A DNA stretch of 64,000 nt from Bradyrhizobium sp. WSM471 (GCF_000244915.1 NZ_CM001442.1:3658001-3722000), one strand, 5' to 3'; positions 25,266 to 36,025 are shown, counted from the stretch's first letter. The notes: generated by a model not told the origin, from the sequence alone. Numbers and translations: made by a program.

Positions 25266-25468
25266 GATACGTGATCGATATCTATGGTGTGCTCGTGCCA
25301 GCGCTGCTGTTGTGGATCATCATCGCCTACGGGCTGAGTGCTCTGCTGCGCCGTTTCATGCAGCGCTTTGATCTCTACCGGCTGGTTTGGCACCGCGCGC
25401 TGTTCGATTTCGCGATCTACGTCTGCATTCTCGGCGTCGTCGTCTATCTCTCGGAGTACCTTGCATGA
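25262..25468 (+). CDS. DUF1656 small membrane protein (AaeX-like)
   Basis: A 68-residue protein with two hydrophobic helices (VLVPALLLWIIIAYGLSALL and FAIYVCILGVVVYLSEYLA) joined by an arginine-rich loop. It matches the DUF1656/AaeX proteins found between FUSC permeases and their HlyD adaptors. It overlaps both neighbours by four bases, so all three genes are translationally coupled. Its exact role in the pump is unknown in the family. Confidence 0.9.
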   Translation: MRYVIDIYGVLVPALLLWIIIAYGLSALLRRFMQRFDLYRLVWHRALFDFAIYVCILGVVVYLSEYLA

Positions 25469-26331
25469 AAGGGAATCTTGCCTGGCTCGGGCGCCTCGCG
25501 TTGACGCTCCTTGCCGTTGTCGCCGCGCTCGCCGTCGGCCGCGAGCTCTGGGTCTATTACATGGAGCAGCCATGGACCCGCGACGGCCGGGTGCGCGCCG
25601 ACGTGGTGCAGGTCGCGCCCGACGTGTCCGGCTTCGTCACCGAGGTGCTGGTCAAGGACAATCAGAAGGTCCATCGCGGTGACGTCCTGTTCAAGATCGA
25701 TCGCGAGCGATTTGCGCTGGCGCTGCGGCAGGCCGATGCGTCCGTGGCAGGTCATCAGGCCACGCTCGATCAGGCCAATGCCGATTTGAAGCGCTACAGC
25801 GCGCTCACGACGGATGCCGTGTCGCAGCAGAAGCAGGAGCAGGTTCTGGCGACCCAGCTCCAGGCCAAGGCTGCCTTCGACCAGGCCGTTGCCGACCGTG
25901 CGGTCGCCCAGCTCAACCTCGATCGCAGCGAGGTGCATGCCTCCGTGAACGGCGTGATTACCAACATGAATCTGCGTCCCGGTGCTTACGTCACGGCCGG
26001 GAAGGGCGTGATGGCGCTGGTCGACACCGACACGTTGCATGTCGAAGGCTATTTTGAGGAGACGAAACTCGCGCGCATTCGTATAGGCGACAAGGTGCAG
26101 GTCCGACTGATGGGCGAGAAGGTGACGCTGCTGGGTCATGTCGAGAGCATCGCGGCCGGCATCGAGGACCGCGACCGTGCCGAGGGGGCCAGCCTGCTTG
26201 CCAACGTCAACCCGACCTTCAGCTGGGTGCGCCTCGCCCAGCGCGTCCCGGTGCGCATCGCGCTGGATCATGTGCCTGACGGGATGTCGCTGGTGGCCGG
26301 GCGTTCGGCGACGGTTGAAGTGTTGAACTAG
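25465..26331 (+). CDS. HlyD-family membrane fusion protein (AaeA/EmrA-like)
   Basis: A 288-residue periplasmic adaptor with an N-terminal anchor (WLGRLALTLLAVVAALAVG). The first lipoyl half is TRDGRVRADVVQVAPDVSG followed by FVTEVLVKDNQKVHRGDVLF, an alpha-hairpin covers residues about 90-150, and the second lipoyl half is VHASVNGVITNMNLRPGAYV. A beta-barrel region ends in VAGRSATVEVLN. It should link the FUSC protein to the outer membrane; no outer-membrane channel gene is present. The start overlaps the DUF1656 stop as ATGA, which rules out the longer upstream frame. Confidence 0.92.
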   Translation: MKGNLAWLGRLALTLLAVVAALAVGRELWVYYMEQPWTRDGRVRADVVQVAPDVSGFVTEVLVKDNQKVHRGDVLFKIDRERFALALRQADASVAGHQATLDQANADLKRYSALTTDAVSQQKQEQVLATQLQAKAAFDQAVADRAVAQLNLDRSEVHASVNGVITNMNLRPGAYVTAGKGVMALVDTDTLHVEGYFEETKLARIRIGDKVQVRLMGEKVTLLGHVESIAAGIEDRDRAEGASLLANVNPTFSWVRLAQRVPVRIALDHVPDGMSLVAGRSATVEVLN

Positions 26332-26352
26332 GCGCGACTGCCATCACTCGCT

Positions 26353-27564
<1,212 letters not shown>

Positions 27565-27605
27565 TTTTGTCTCCTTGATCGATAGACAGGCCGGGCGCGA
27601 TCGGC

Positions 27606-29231
27606 TCACGCGACGCGATACTCTCTGAATTTCTCGCGCAGCGCCGATTTGAGCACCTTGCCGGTGCCGGTCATCGGGAACTCGTCCATGAACTCGACGG
27701 CGTCGGGCATCCACCAACTCGCGATCTTCGGACGCATGTGGTCGAGCAGCGTCTTGCCGTCGACGGTCGCGCCTTTCTTGCGGACGACGAGGAGCAGAGG
27801 CCGCTCCTGCCATTTCTCATGGTTGATCGCGACCACGGCGGCTTGCAGCACATCGGGGTGAGACAAGGCAACGTCCTCGAGCTGGATCGAGGAGATCCAT
27901 TCGCCGCCGGACTTGATCACGTCCTTGGAGCGGTCGGTCAGCGTGACGTGGCCGTGTGGGTCGATCACGGCCATGTCGCCGGTGATCAGCCAGCCGTCGC
28001 GGTCGAGGCCTTCGTCGAGCTTCATGTAGCCGGACGCAACCCACGGGCCCCGCGCGCGCAGATGGCCGACGCTCTTGCCGTCGCGCGGCAGCTCGTTGCC
28101 GCCGTCGTCGACGATCCGCAAGGCGGTACCGAAACAGGCGCGGCCGGACACCTGGCGGCGGTCGAACTTCTCCTTGTCGTCGAGATGCTCGGAGCCCGGC
28201 CGCAAGCCGGGCATCGAGCAACCCAAGGCTTCCGTCATGCCCCAGGCCTGGACGTAGTCGATGTCATACTCGCGCTTGAGCTTCTCGACCATCGCGCGCG
28301 GCGGCGCCGAGCCCGACGACAATGTTGCACGAAGAGTCGAGAATCTGTTGCCGGTACGTCCAAGCCAGTCGAGCAGGATCAGCCAGAAGCTCGGCACGCC
28401 CGCCGACAGCGTCACTTTCTCGCCTTCGAGCAGCTCGTAGAGCTTGTCGGGCTCGTAATTGCGGCCGGGCAGCACCAGTTTCGAACCGGTATAAGGCGCG
28501 GTGAAAGGCATGTTCCAGCCGTTGCCGTGGAACAGCGGCGCCATCGGCATCATCACCTCGCGCACGCCTTCCAGGTGCCCGGGCAGGAAGTCGAAATTGC
28601 AGGAGACCATGGTCTGCAGGATCGCGGCGCGGTGCGAATAGATCACGCCCTTCGGATTGCCGGTCGTGCCCGAGGTGTAGCAGATGGTGGACGCCGACTT
28701 TTCGTCGAACTCCGGCCAGGTGAAGCCGGCGTCGTGCTCCTTCTCCAGCAGGTCCTCGTAGCAATGGACGTTGGCAAGCTTGGTCTCCGGCATCCGCTCG
28801 CGCGAGCACATCACGACATAAGCTTCGATCGATTTGAGCTGCGGCGCGATGGCCTCGACGATCGGCAGCGTGGCGCGGTCGATGAACAGCAGCCGGTCCT
28901 CGGCGTGATTGACGATGTAGACGAGCTGCTCGGGGAATAGCCGCGGGTTGACGGTGTGCAGCACATAGCCCATGCCCGGCGCGGCATAGAACATCTCGAA
29001 ATGCCGGTGCGTATTCCAGGCCAGCGTGCCGACGCGGTCGCCGGGCATCATGCCGAGCCTCTTGAGCGCCAATGCCATGCGCTTGATGCGCGGATGGGCG
29101 TCCGCATAGGTGTAGCGATGGATGTCGCCCTCGATCTCGCGGGCGACGACCTCGGCCTCGCCGTGATAGTCGGCGGCATACTGGATCAGGCTGCTGATCA
29201 GGAGCGGCATGTCCATCATCAATCCCTGCAT
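27606..29231 (-). CDS. Acyl-CoA synthetase (AMP-forming), AlkK-like
   Basis: A 541-residue adenylating ligase activating fatty or related acids with ATP and CoA. GGAGG lies before the ATG at 29231. The P-loop is [14 protein letters not shown] (residues about 182-195). Further motifs are [25 protein letters not shown] (A5), [20 protein letters not shown] (A7) and [16 protein letters not shown] (A8), with the catalytic lysine in [13 protein letters not shown] near the end. The pattern matches medium-chain ligases of the AlkK type. The downstream acyl-CoA dehydrogenase is the next step. It is divergent from the monooxygenase at 29408. Confidence 0.93.
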   Translation of the reverse strand: MQGLMMDMPLLISSLIQYAADYHGEAEVVAREIEGDIHRYTYADAHPRIKRMALALKRLGMMPGDRVGTLAWNTHRHFEMFYAAPGMGYVLHTVNPRLFPEQLVYIVNHAEDRLLFIDRATLPIVEAIAPQLKSIEAYVVMCSRERMPETKLANVHCYEDLLEKEHDAGFTWPEFDEKSASTICYTSGTTGNPKGVIYSHRAAILQTMVSCNFDFLPGHLEGVREVMMPMAPLFHGNGWNMPFTAPYTGSKLVLPGRNYEPDKLYELLEGEKVTLSAGVPSFWLILLDWLGRTGNRFSTLRATLSSGSAPPRAMVEKLKREYDIDYVQAWGMTEALGCSMPGLRPGSEHLDDKEKFDRRQVSGRACFGTALRIVDDGGNELPRDGKSVGHLRARGPWVASGYMKLDEGLDRDGWLITGDMAVIDPHGHVTLTDRSKDVIKSGGEWISSIQLEDVALSHPDVLQAAVVAINHEKWQERPLLLVVRKKGATVDGKTLLDHMRPKIASWWMPDAVEFMDEFPMTGTGKVLKSALREKFREYRVA

Positions 29232-29340
29232 CGTTTCCTCCGGACCGCCATGTCGTTGCATGACGTACGCTTTGATGTGCGCTTGAGGTTAGCGGAACGC
29301 CGCGCGACGTTCACGCAAAAAGCGAGAGACGCGATTGCAT

Positions 29341-29368
29341 GCGTCACTTTTTCAGGGCTAAGTGATGC
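29341..29368. promoter_or_regulatory. Inverted repeat in the ligase/monooxygenase divergent region
   Basis: GCGTCACTT (29341-29349) and AAGTGATGC (29360-29368) are inverted arms with one mismatch and a 10-bp spacer, in the 176-bp divergent region. It could serve one regulator controlling both the acyl-CoA unit and the monooxygenase. Confidence 0.35.
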
Positions 29369-29407
29369 GAGCTGCCGGCGAAGCAGTGTCCGCCGGGGAG
29401 GAAATCG

Positions 29408-31261
29408 ATGTCAGCGCAAAGACACAAGACCGGTGCAGCCGGCGAATCTACAATCGACATTGCCGCACTCCGTGCGCGCTATCGCGATGAGCGCGATCGT
29501 CGCCTGCGCACCGAAGGCAAGGCGCAATATGTCGAGGTGACCGGCGAGTTCGGGCGCTATCTCGACGATCCCTGGGCCAATTCCGGATTTGCGCGCGAGG
29601 CCGTCAGCGAACAGACCGAGGTGCTGATCGTCGGCGGCGGCTTCGGCGGCCTTCTGTGCGGCGCGCGACTGCGCGCGGCCGGCATCGATGATTTCCGGGT
29701 CGTGGAAAAGGCCGCTGATTTCGGCGGCACCTGGTACTGGAATCGATACCCTGGCGCGGCCTGCGATACCGAGAGCTACATCTACCTGCCGTTACTGGAA
29801 GAGACCGGCTACATGCCGGTGCGCAAATATGCGCGAGCCCCCGAGATCTACGAACATTCGCGCCGCATCGGCCGTCACTTCGATCTCTACGAGCGCGCGC
29901 TGTTTCAGACCGTCATCACGCGCATGGAATGGCAGGAGTACGAGGCACGTTGGCTGGTCGAGACCGATCGCGGTGATTGCATCCGCGCGCGCTTCGTCAT
30001 CCTTGCTGGAGGCCCACTGAGCCGTCCGAAGCTGCCGGGCATTCCCGGTATCAAAAACTTCAAGGGACACAGCTTCCACACCAGCCGCTGGGATTACGCC
30101 TACACCGGAGGGACGGCCGAAGGTGGTCTGACCGGTCTTGGCGACAAACGCGTCGGGATCATCGGCACCGGCGCCACGGCCGTGCAATGCGTGCCGCATC
30201 TCGGCCGCTCGGCCAAGGAGCTCTACGTCTTCCAACGTACGCCGTCAGCGATCGGCGTGCGCGACGACCGCCCGACGGATCCGAGCTGGGCGCAGGGGCT
30301 CAGGCCTGGCTGGCAGCGCGAGCGCATGGATAATTTCACGGCGGTGATCTCGGGCGAGCCATTCGAACAGGATCTGGTGCAGGACGGCTGGACCGGCCTG
30401 CTCGGCGAGATCCTGCTGGCGCCGCGCCGCCAGAAGCAGCCGGTGACCTCGATCGAGGAGGCGCTCAAGGTCATCGAGCAGGCCGATTATCGCAAGATGG
30501 AAGAGATCCGGGCGCGCGTCGATGCGATCGTCAAGGACGAGGCGGCGGCTTCGGCGTTGAAACCCTGGTACAAGGCCTTCTGCAAGCGGCCGTGTTTCCA
30601 CGACGAATATCTCGACACCTTCAATCGCCCCAACGTGCATCTCGTCGACACCAGGGGACAGGGCGTCGATCGCATCACCGAGAACGCGGTCGTGGTCGAC
30701 GGCCACGCCTACGAACTCGACTGCCTGATCTATGCCAGCGGTTTCGAGGTCGGCACCGACTACGCCCGCCGCATGGGCTTCGAGGTCTACGGCCGTGACG
30801 GCGTGAGCCTGTCCGAGCGCTGGCGCGACGGCGTCAAGACGATGCACGGCTTCTACAGCCGCGGCTTCCCGAACTGCTTCCTGATCGTCATGGTGCAGGC
30901 CGGCCAGAGCGCCAACTTCCCGCACATCATAGACGAGCAGTCGCAGCACATCGCCTACGTGATCGCCGAGGTGCGCAAGCGCAAGGCGCGAACCCTCGAG
31001 CCGACGCTAGCGGCCGAAAACGCCTGGGTCGAGGAGGTGGTCAAAGCCGCGCTCGGACGCCAGACCTATCTCGCCGAATGCACGCCCGGCTATTACAACA
31101 ATGAAGGCGTGTTCGATCCGATCGCGGCGAGAAACAGCCAGTATTGGCGCGGGCCGGTGGCATTCCTGCGGCTGCTCGACAAGTGGCGCAAGGAGGGCAA
31201 TTTGGACGGACTGGAACTGTCGTATGATCACGCCATGGAGTCGGCGCCTTCGTCCGGGTAA
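29408..31261 (+). CDS. Flavin-containing monooxygenase, Baeyer-Villiger type
   Basis: A 617-residue FAD/NADPH monooxygenase. The FAD motif is VGGGFGG (residues 75-81), the Baeyer-Villiger fingerprint [13 protein letters not shown] starts at residue 218, and the NADPH Rossmann motif is [11 protein letters not shown] near 250. The classical fingerprint is FxGxxxHxxxWP/D, met exactly here with Asp. [15 protein letters not shown] is also a family signature. A 60-residue N-terminal extension precedes the FAD domain. Such enzymes convert ketones to esters or lactones. A following acyl-CoA ligase and dehydrogenase on the opposite strand would suit the acids released, so a cyclic-ketone or terpenoid route is possible but unproven. 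Confidence 0.93.
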   Translation: MSAQRHKTGAAGESTIDIAALRARYRDERDRRLRTEGKAQYVEVTGEFGRYLDDPWANSGFAREAVSEQTEVLIVGGGFGGLLCGARLRAAGIDDFRVVEKAADFGGTWYWNRYPGAACDTESYIYLPLLEETGYMPVRKYARAPEIYEHSRRIGRHFDLYERALFQTVITRMEWQEYEARWLVETDRGDCIRARFVILAGGPLSRPKLPGIPGIKNFKGHSFHTSRWDYAYTGGTAEGGLTGLGDKRVGIIGTGATAVQCVPHLGRSAKELYVFQRTPSAIGVRDDRPTDPSWAQGLRPGWQRERMDNFTAVISGEPFEQDLVQDGWTGLLGEILLAPRRQKQPVTSIEEALKVIEQADYRKMEEIRARVDAIVKDEAAASALKPWYKAFCKRPCFHDEYLDTFNRPNVHLVDTRGQGVDRITENAVVVDGHAYELDCLIYASGFEVGTDYARRMGFEVYGRDGVSLSERWRDGVKTMHGFYSRGFPNCFLIVMVQAGQSANFPHIIDEQSQHIAYVIAEVRKRKARTLEPTLAAENAWVEEVVKAALGRQTYLAECTPGYYNNEGVFDPIAARNSQYWRGPVAFLRLLDKWRKEGNLDGLELSYDHAMESAPSSG

Positions 31262-31300
31262 GCTCGGGCATTGGATCGCGCCAGAGAGAGGACATTGGAC

Positions 31301-32119
31301 ATGATCAGGGGCAGAACTGTAACTGCGGCGGTTTTCGGGGCGATGACGCTGCTCGGCTGCCTCTCGCCCGCCGCCCACGCCGCGCAATGCGGCAGTTCGC
31401 CGGCCGGCTTCGAGGCCTGGAAGCGCGAGTTCAGTGCGGAAGCGCAGGGCAAAGGCGTCGGCCAGACCGCGCTCGGGGCGCTGATGCAGACCAATTACGC
31501 TAGTGCCACCATCGCGGCCGACCGCGGCCAGCGCAGCTTCTCGCTGACACTCGACCAATTCCTCGCCAAGCGCGGCGCCACTACCATCGTCGCCAAGGGG
31601 CGCCAGCTCAAGCAGTCGCAGGGCGCCTTGTTCGCCTCGATCCAGCAGCGCTATGGCGTTCCGCCGGGGCCGCTGATCGCGATCTGGGGCATGGAGACCG
31701 GGTTCGGCAGCCAGCGCGGCAACCAGAACATGCTCTCCTCGATTGCGACGCTCGCCTACGACTGCCGCCGTCCCGAATTCTTCACCGACCAGCTCTATGC
31801 GGCGCTGAAGCTGATCGATCGCGGCACGCTGTCGGGGGCAACCCGCGGCTCGATGCACGGCGAAGTCGGCCAGACCCAGTTCATGCCCAAGAACATCCTG
31901 GCCTACGGCACCGGCAATCTCGAAGTTGCCGCCAATGCGCTGAACTCGACGGCGAATTTCCTCAAGGCCCATGGCTGGCGCGCAGGAGCCGGTTACCAGC
32001 CGGGCGAGCCGAATTTCGCCGCCATCGAAGCCTGGAATGCCGCCGGCGTTTATCAGAAAGCGATCGCCCTGATGGGACGGCAGATCGACGAGGGCGGAGG
32101 AGCGGCCGCCTCGCGTTGA
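31301..32119 (+). CDS. Lytic murein transglycosylase (MltB-type, SLT_2)
   Basis: A 272-residue peptidoglycan-cleaving enzyme. It has an N-terminal export signal ending AAHAA, with LLGC inside it that could be a weak lipobox. The catalytic domain shows FEAWKREFSAEAQGKGVGQT and GPLIAIWGMETGFGSQRGNQ, with the catalytic glutamate at Glu132, then LYAALKLIDRG and GEVGQTQFMPKNILAYG. These match MltB-family membrane-bound transglycosylases; the C-terminal peptidoglycan-binding domain found in some is missing, so it is the short form. It starts 40 bp after the monooxygenase with GAGAGGAC upstream. Confidence 0.93.
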   Translation: MIRGRTVTAAVFGAMTLLGCLSPAAHAAQCGSSPAGFEAWKREFSAEAQGKGVGQTALGALMQTNYASATIAADRGQRSFSLTLDQFLAKRGATTIVAKGRQLKQSQGALFASIQQRYGVPPGPLIAIWGMETGFGSQRGNQNMLSSIATLAYDCRRPEFFTDQLYAALKLIDRGTLSGATRGSMHGEVGQTQFMPKNILAYGTGNLEVAANALNSTANFLKAHGWRAGAGYQPGEPNFAAIEAWNAAGVYQKAIALMGRQIDEGGGAAASR

Positions 32120-32227
32120 GCAGCTCAGCAAGGCGTGATGCGCCGGCAAGAGAAAGTTGTTGCCAACTGGAACCGACGGCACGAGGTTTGCTTTGATCGA
32201 ACAGGGCTGGGCATGAGGAGACTCAAC

Positions 32228-32449
32228 ATGGCAACCCAGATCGTGATGGACCAGACTGGCGACACGCGCCACGAGTTTGATCCTGGCAATGCCGAAGCGC
32301 TGGCGCGGGCCGAACGGCGCTTTCGGGAGCTCACCGGAGCGGGCTTCACCGCCGCGCTGCGAACCGGACCCGGCGAAGTCACCCGGATCCGATCGTTTGA
32401 CCCGACCGCGCAGGAAACGCTGTTCTATCCCCGCCTGGTCGGCGGTTGA
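32228..32449 (+). CDS. Small hypothetical protein
   Basis: A 73-residue protein with AGGAG eight bases before the ATG at 32228; a second ATG at 32213 is possible. It begins MATQIVMDQTGDTRHEFDPG, then has a helix rich in Ala, Glu and Arg (AEALARAERRFRELTGAGF) and ends in a beta-like RIRSFDPTAQETLFYPRLVGG segment, cut here at 20. Short proteins of this pattern occur in Bradyrhizobium as hypothetical. No signal, cysteine or known motif. It lies 12 bp before another hypothetical gene. Confidence 0.66.
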   Translation: MATQIVMDQTGDTRHEFDPGNAEALARAERRFRELTGAGFTAALRTGPGEVTRIRSFDPTAQETLFYPRLVGG

Positions 32450-32461
32450 TCTGAGCTGCTC

Positions 32462-32884
32462 ATGATCGCGGCAGTCTGGCTCCGCGCGCCGGCGCGTGCG
32501 CGTCTGCATGCGCTACGCGAACTCTATCGGCGCTTCTTCGGCGAGAACACGCCGGATGCCCGCGGCCGCCGGCTTCTGGCCGAATGGCTGTCGCCGGCGC
32601 AGCGCGCGCAATTCGAGCAGCACCGGCATTTCGATGTCGTCGGCTGTGATACCGGCAAGACCTATCGCATCCACTATGGCACGGCCGCCAATGTCCATGA
32701 GATCGACGCGGCCGGCAATGCGGCGATGGGGTGGTGCTTCGTCCCGTCAGGCTTTCTCGTTCCCGGCGACGTGATGCTCGCGCAGAAGATCGCGCTCGAA
32801 ACGGACGAAAGGGGAGCTCTCGCGCTCGCCAACAGGTTTCCGCCCGCAACGCATTCGGAGCATTTCTACCGGCGGCCGTTCTAG
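32462..32884 (+). CDS. Conserved hypothetical protein
   Basis: A 140-residue soluble protein starting 12 bp after the preceding small gene. The N-terminus is basic and helical (RAPARARLHALRELYRRFFG). The middle has FDVVGCDTGKTYRIHYGTA, a beta-rich stretch around two cysteines, and GWCFVPSGFLVPGDVMLAQK follows. The C-terminus is helical. The CDTGKTYRIHYG wording recurs, in my memory, in short rhizobial proteins without known function. Probably co-transcribed with the upstream 73-residue protein. Confidence 0.68.
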   Translation: MIAAVWLRAPARARLHALRELYRRFFGENTPDARGRRLLAEWLSPAQRAQFEQHRHFDVVGCDTGKTYRIHYGTAANVHEIDAAGNAAMGWCFVPSGFLVPGDVMLAQKIALETDERGALALANRFPPATHSEHFYRRPF

Positions 32885-32908
32885 GGCAAGGCTATCAGTG
32901 CACGGCTA

Positions 32909-33001
32909 TCAGTAATGTGTGGTGCGATAGGCATCCACCGCGTGCGCTGCAAAAACACCGACGCTGCAAAGCGCGAGCAAGGCCGAGATCAGCTCGATCA
33001 T
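32909..33001 (-). CDS. 30-residue single-pass membrane micro-protein
   Basis: An ATG at 33001 preceded by a perfect AGGAGG gives MIELISALLALCSVGVFAAH plus ten polar residues. It is one hydrophobic helix with a short tail, like known bacterial membrane micro-proteins. The ATG overlaps the stop of a second micro-gene upstream as ATGA, implying coupled translation. The ribosome site and overlap are the evidence that it is real. Confidence 0.5.
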   Translation of the reverse strand: MIELISALLALCSVGVFAAHAVDAYRTTHY

Positions 33002-33081
33002 AGCTCGTCCTCCTGCGGCGGCAGGGCGACGAGGTGCTGACAGCAGGAATAATCCCAGATCAGGTTGAGGAAGAATTGCAT
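32998..33081 (-). CDS. 27-residue micro-protein
   Basis: From an ATG at 33081 with AGGGACGG upstream, the frame encodes MQFFLNLIWDYSCCQHLVAL plus PPQEDEL. It is short, aromatic at the N-terminus, has a Cys-Cys pair, and its TGA overlaps the ATG of the next micro-gene. Too short to assign a function. It may be a leader or a genuine micro-protein expressed with its neighbour. Confidence 0.42.
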   Translation of the reverse strand: MQFFLNLIWDYSCCQHLVALPPQEDEL

Positions 33082-33268
33082 GGTGGCCGTCCCTGTATGA
33101 TTTTGACAACCAGATAACCGACCATCTGTTTCAGGCGTGTTTCGTCGCATCTGGAAACGGGTTTCGTGGGGGAACCCGGGCTGGTTTGTGCGCTGCGGAG
33201 CCGCTACATCCCGCTCTTGCTCAACCCTGTTAGCCGCGAGGCGGCGCATCACACTGCGAGGCGAAATC

Positions 33269-33715
33269 ATGGCGCGGATCGAGTGGTTCGACGATCTCAC
33301 CATTGGAATGCAGTTCAAATCCCCCGAAGTTCATGTCACCGAGGCCGACATCAAGCGGTTCGCGGCCGAGTTCGATCCGCAGCCGATGCATCTCGACCAC
33401 GAAGCCGCCAAGCAGACCCTGTTCAGGGGTCTCGCTGCCTCGGGATGGCACACCGCCGCGATTGCCATGAGCCTTGCGATCCAGACCCGCCCCTTCGGCC
33501 CGCATCCGCTGATCGGCGCCGGCGTTGACGGGCTGCGCTGGACCATCCCGGTACGGCCCGATGACCGCCTGCATCTGGTCGGGGAGGTCATGAGCCTGAC
33601 GCCGTCGAAATCGAAGCCACAGGGCATCGCACTGGTGAAATGGACGATGTTCAACCAGAACGGCGAGGAGGTTTACACCTTCACCCCGATCGCGATCGTG
33701 CCGCGGCGGGAGTAG
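33269..33715 (+). CDS. MaoC-family (R)-enoyl-CoA hydratase-like protein
   Basis: A 148-residue hot-dog-fold protein. The start at 33269 follows GAGGCG. Hydratase 2 motifs are present: VTEADIKRFAAEFDPQPMHL followed by DHEAA, then GLAASGWHTAAIAM, GAGVDGLRWTIPVRPDD and VKWTMFNQNGEEVYTF. The D-x(4)-H catalytic pair lies in EFDPQPMHLD. It hydrates trans-2-enoyl-CoA to the (R)-3-hydroxy form, feeding polyhydroxyalkanoate or side-chain degradation. It stands alone, and the frame extends upstream without support. Confidence 0.88.
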   Translation: MARIEWFDDLTIGMQFKSPEVHVTEADIKRFAAEFDPQPMHLDHEAAKQTLFRGLAASGWHTAAIAMSLAIQTRPFGPHPLIGAGVDGLRWTIPVRPDDRLHLVGEVMSLTPSKSKPQGIALVKWTMFNQNGEEVYTFTPIAIVPRRE

Positions 33716-33807
33716 GGCAGGGGCAGCGCCCTACGCGGTCGCCGAAGCCCTTGCGGGTCACCGGCAGAGGTGGTCATCTCGGTCCGGGGAACACGATGGA
33801 GGCTGAC

Positions 33808-34320
33808 ATGAAACGATTTCTCCTCGCCGCTGGGTTGCTGGCCGGCGCCTTGGGCGCCGTCGCTTTGACCGCAAGTCCGGTGCAGGCGCAACAATCCAAG
33901 GTTGGCGACTGGACCATCGAGAAGCGCACGCAGGACGCACATTGCAATGCGAGCCGCGGCTACAAGGACAAGCAAGACGAGAACCGGGACTACGTCATCG
34001 TCATCACCTATTCCGAGAAAGCTATCGTCATCGTGATGATCTATGACGGCTGGGAGTGGGACAAGGTCGGCGAGATCCTCCGGGCTGACGTCGGTACCGA
34101 CGACGCCGATATCATGAAGAAGGCCAAGTGGGAGGTCATGGACAAGACCACCGTTCGCGGCATCTTCGAATACGATCAGTCCATGATGGATCGGCTGTCC
34201 AAGGCCAAGCGTCTCTCGCTCGATTTCGAGGACGATGATGACGACAGCATCGAGATGCAGGTGCCGCGTGCCGGTGAAGCGCTGGCGGCGCTGAAATTCT
34301 GCGAGGAGAATCGCAAGTAA
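33808..34320 (+). CDS. Secreted hypothetical protein
   Basis: A 170-residue exported protein with GGAGG before the ATG at 33808. The signal peptide MKRFLLAAGLLAGALGAVAL is followed by a likely cleavage after PVQAQ near residue 27. The mature part opens with VGDWTIEKRTQDAHCNASRG, as in proteins with an IalB-like or beta-sandwich start, then VIVITYSEKAIVIVMIYDG, an acidic stretch (DFEDDDDDS) and a closing second cysteine (LKFCEENRK). Two cysteines may form one disulfide. Related to small rhizobial periplasmic proteins of unknown role. Confidence 0.75.
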   Translation: MKRFLLAAGLLAGALGAVALTASPVQAQQSKVGDWTIEKRTQDAHCNASRGYKDKQDENRDYVIVITYSEKAIVIVMIYDGWEWDKVGEILRADVGTDDADIMKKAKWEVMDKTTVRGIFEYDQSMMDRLSKAKRLSLDFEDDDDDSIEMQVPRAGEALAALKFCEENRK

Positions 34321-34639
34321 ATTGCCGGAGCCCCATGCGAGGCCCAGGGGTCGGTGGCGACAGGGTTCTGCAGCGCGACCGACGCCTGACTGATCGCACG
34401 CGTGACTCATCGCACACAGTCCGCGCGCTGTTCGCTTTTATCCTAGTCTTTGGCGAAAACGTCCAAGCCGCATCCTGCGGTTGACGTTACGCAAGGACGA
34501 TGTTCGATATTCCAGCATTTCGTTGCAACGTTTTCTCCCCGTCGAAGCCGGCCATTGAACGGCCCGTCTCCTTCGCCAGTCCCCGGATAGCGATCTTTCT
34601 CGCACGCCCGAGCCATACGCAGATTGCGTCGTCCGGCCG
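34321..34639. other. Intergenic region without a clear feature
   Basis: The 319 bp between the secreted protein and the first LuxR gene contain no coding sequence with a ribosome site, no repeat of the families seen elsewhere, and no intrinsic terminator. It should carry the promoter of the luxR gene, but I cannot place a confident -10/-35. Confidence 0.5.
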
Positions 34640-35797
34640 ATGACAATCCTCCACGCAAATCGGTTCTCGTCCCTCGTCGGCGCGATTTACGACGCGGCGG
34701 TCGATCCCGCGCTGCGCAGCGGGGTGCTGGAACGGGTTGCGCATTTCGTCGGCGGATGTGCCGCGACCATCCTGTCCAGGGACAGAGCCAGGCTTTCGAT
34801 CGAGATCCAGGAGCATTTTGGCACCGAATCCCGCTTCCGCCAGCTTTATCGCGACCGATATGTGGAGCTCGACCCTCTGCTCGATCGTCATCTCACGCTC
34901 GCAGCGGGGCAGACGATCGGCGTAGCCGACATCATGCCTCATGCGGATTTCCTGGCAACGAGCTTCTATCGCGAGTGGGTGGAACCGCAAGGAGCGATAG
35001 ACCTTGCAACCGTCGCGATCGAGACGTCGGCCACGCGCACCACGATTCTGCAGGTGTTGCGCCACAGGTCGCACGGACTCGTCGACGAGCCGATGCGTGA
35101 GCGCATGCGGCTGCTTGCTCCGCACCTCCAGCGCTCCAGAGCCATGGGCCGGCAGATCAGGGCCCGCTCGCATACCGTTGACGACCTTGCCGATGTCTTG
35201 GATGGGCTGAGCACGGCGATCTGCCTGCTCGACGCAGATGGTCGGGTCGTGCATGCCAACGCAGCATGCCGCGGGCTGTTCGCCGATGCCAACCTGCTCA
35301 CAATGGTCGGAGACCGGATCGTGGCCCGCAACACCCAGACCGACAAAATATTCCGCGGCCTGTGCGGAATCGATGCAGGCCGAGAAACTCGTTCCGCTGC
35401 CCGCCGTCAGATCGGGCTTGCGACATCAGTTGATGGGCAGCACTATCTGCTCCACGCTTTTCCCTTGAAGCGCGATCGCAGTCCATCGCGAGATGCTGCA
35501 GCCACGGTGCTGTTCGTGCAGAAGGCATCGGCGGCGACATGGCTCGCAGCCGATGCGATCGCTGCGGCCTTCAGGCTGACACCGTCAGAACTGCGCGTAT
35601 TGATGGCCATTATCGAGATCGGCGGCGTTCCCGACATTGCGGCAAAGCTCGGCATCGCCGAAACGACCGTGAAGACGCATCTCGGCCGCCTGTTCGAGAA
35701 GACCGGCGCCGGCAGGCAGGCCGATCTGGTCAAGATTGCCACCGGCTTTGCCGTTCCATTCGCGCCTCGAACGAACGACGGTGACGATACCTTGTGA
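34640..35797 (+). CDS. LuxR-family regulator with central PAS-like region (paralogue 1)
   Basis: A 385-residue regulator. The C-terminal HTH is visible as FRLTPSELRVLMAIIEIGGV followed by DIAAKLGIAETTVKTHLGRL and FEKTGAGRQADLVKIA. The middle (about residues 185-215) has DVLDGLSTAICLLDADGRVV followed by HANAA, a PAS-like start. The N-terminal 180 residues contain RYVELDPLL and FYREWVEPQG and are shared with the paralogues at 37471 and 38702; this is not the acyl-homoserine-lactone domain, and there is no receiver domain. It is the most diverged of the three. The signal sensed is unknown. Confidence 0.9.
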   Translation: MTILHANRFSSLVGAIYDAAVDPALRSGVLERVAHFVGGCAATILSRDRARLSIEIQEHFGTESRFRQLYRDRYVELDPLLDRHLTLAAGQTIGVADIMPHADFLATSFYREWVEPQGAIDLATVAIETSATRTTILQVLRHRSHGLVDEPMRERMRLLAPHLQRSRAMGRQIRARSHTVDDLADVLDGLSTAICLLDADGRVVHANAACRGLFADANLLTMVGDRIVARNTQTDKIFRGLCGIDAGRETRSAARRQIGLATSVDGQHYLLHAFPLKRDRSPSRDAAATVLFVQKASAATWLAADAIAAAFRLTPSELRVLMAIIEIGGVPDIAAKLGIAETTVKTHLGRLFEKTGAGRQADLVKIATGFAVPFAPRTNDGDDTL

Positions 35798-36025
35798 TCC
35801 ATTTCACATGGCTCGCCGGCATGTGCCGCAATCTCAATCCATTGTGATGAGCCGAGCTCCCCTGTCCTCCGAATGCAGGACGCGAGTCATTTGATACTTT
35901 CGTATATCGCTTCCAGAAAAGTGAAGAGCAGCAAGCGCCGCGAAGCGATGCCGCGACGGCATCGAACGCGAGGGTGAGGAAACGACAGCGCGTGGCCGGA
36001 CCTGCTCGTCGGTTGGAGGATTGCA

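Noticed and set aside
31301..31390. Lipoprotein reading of the transglycosylase signal (LLGC)
   Set aside because: Leu at position -2 fits the lipobox poorly and a normal AHA cleavage site follows; kept only as a minor possibility.
32169..32194. GGAAC-N17-CTTT as a second EcfG promoter before the small gene at 32228
   Set aside because: The -10 match is poor and the distance to the start too short to be convincing.
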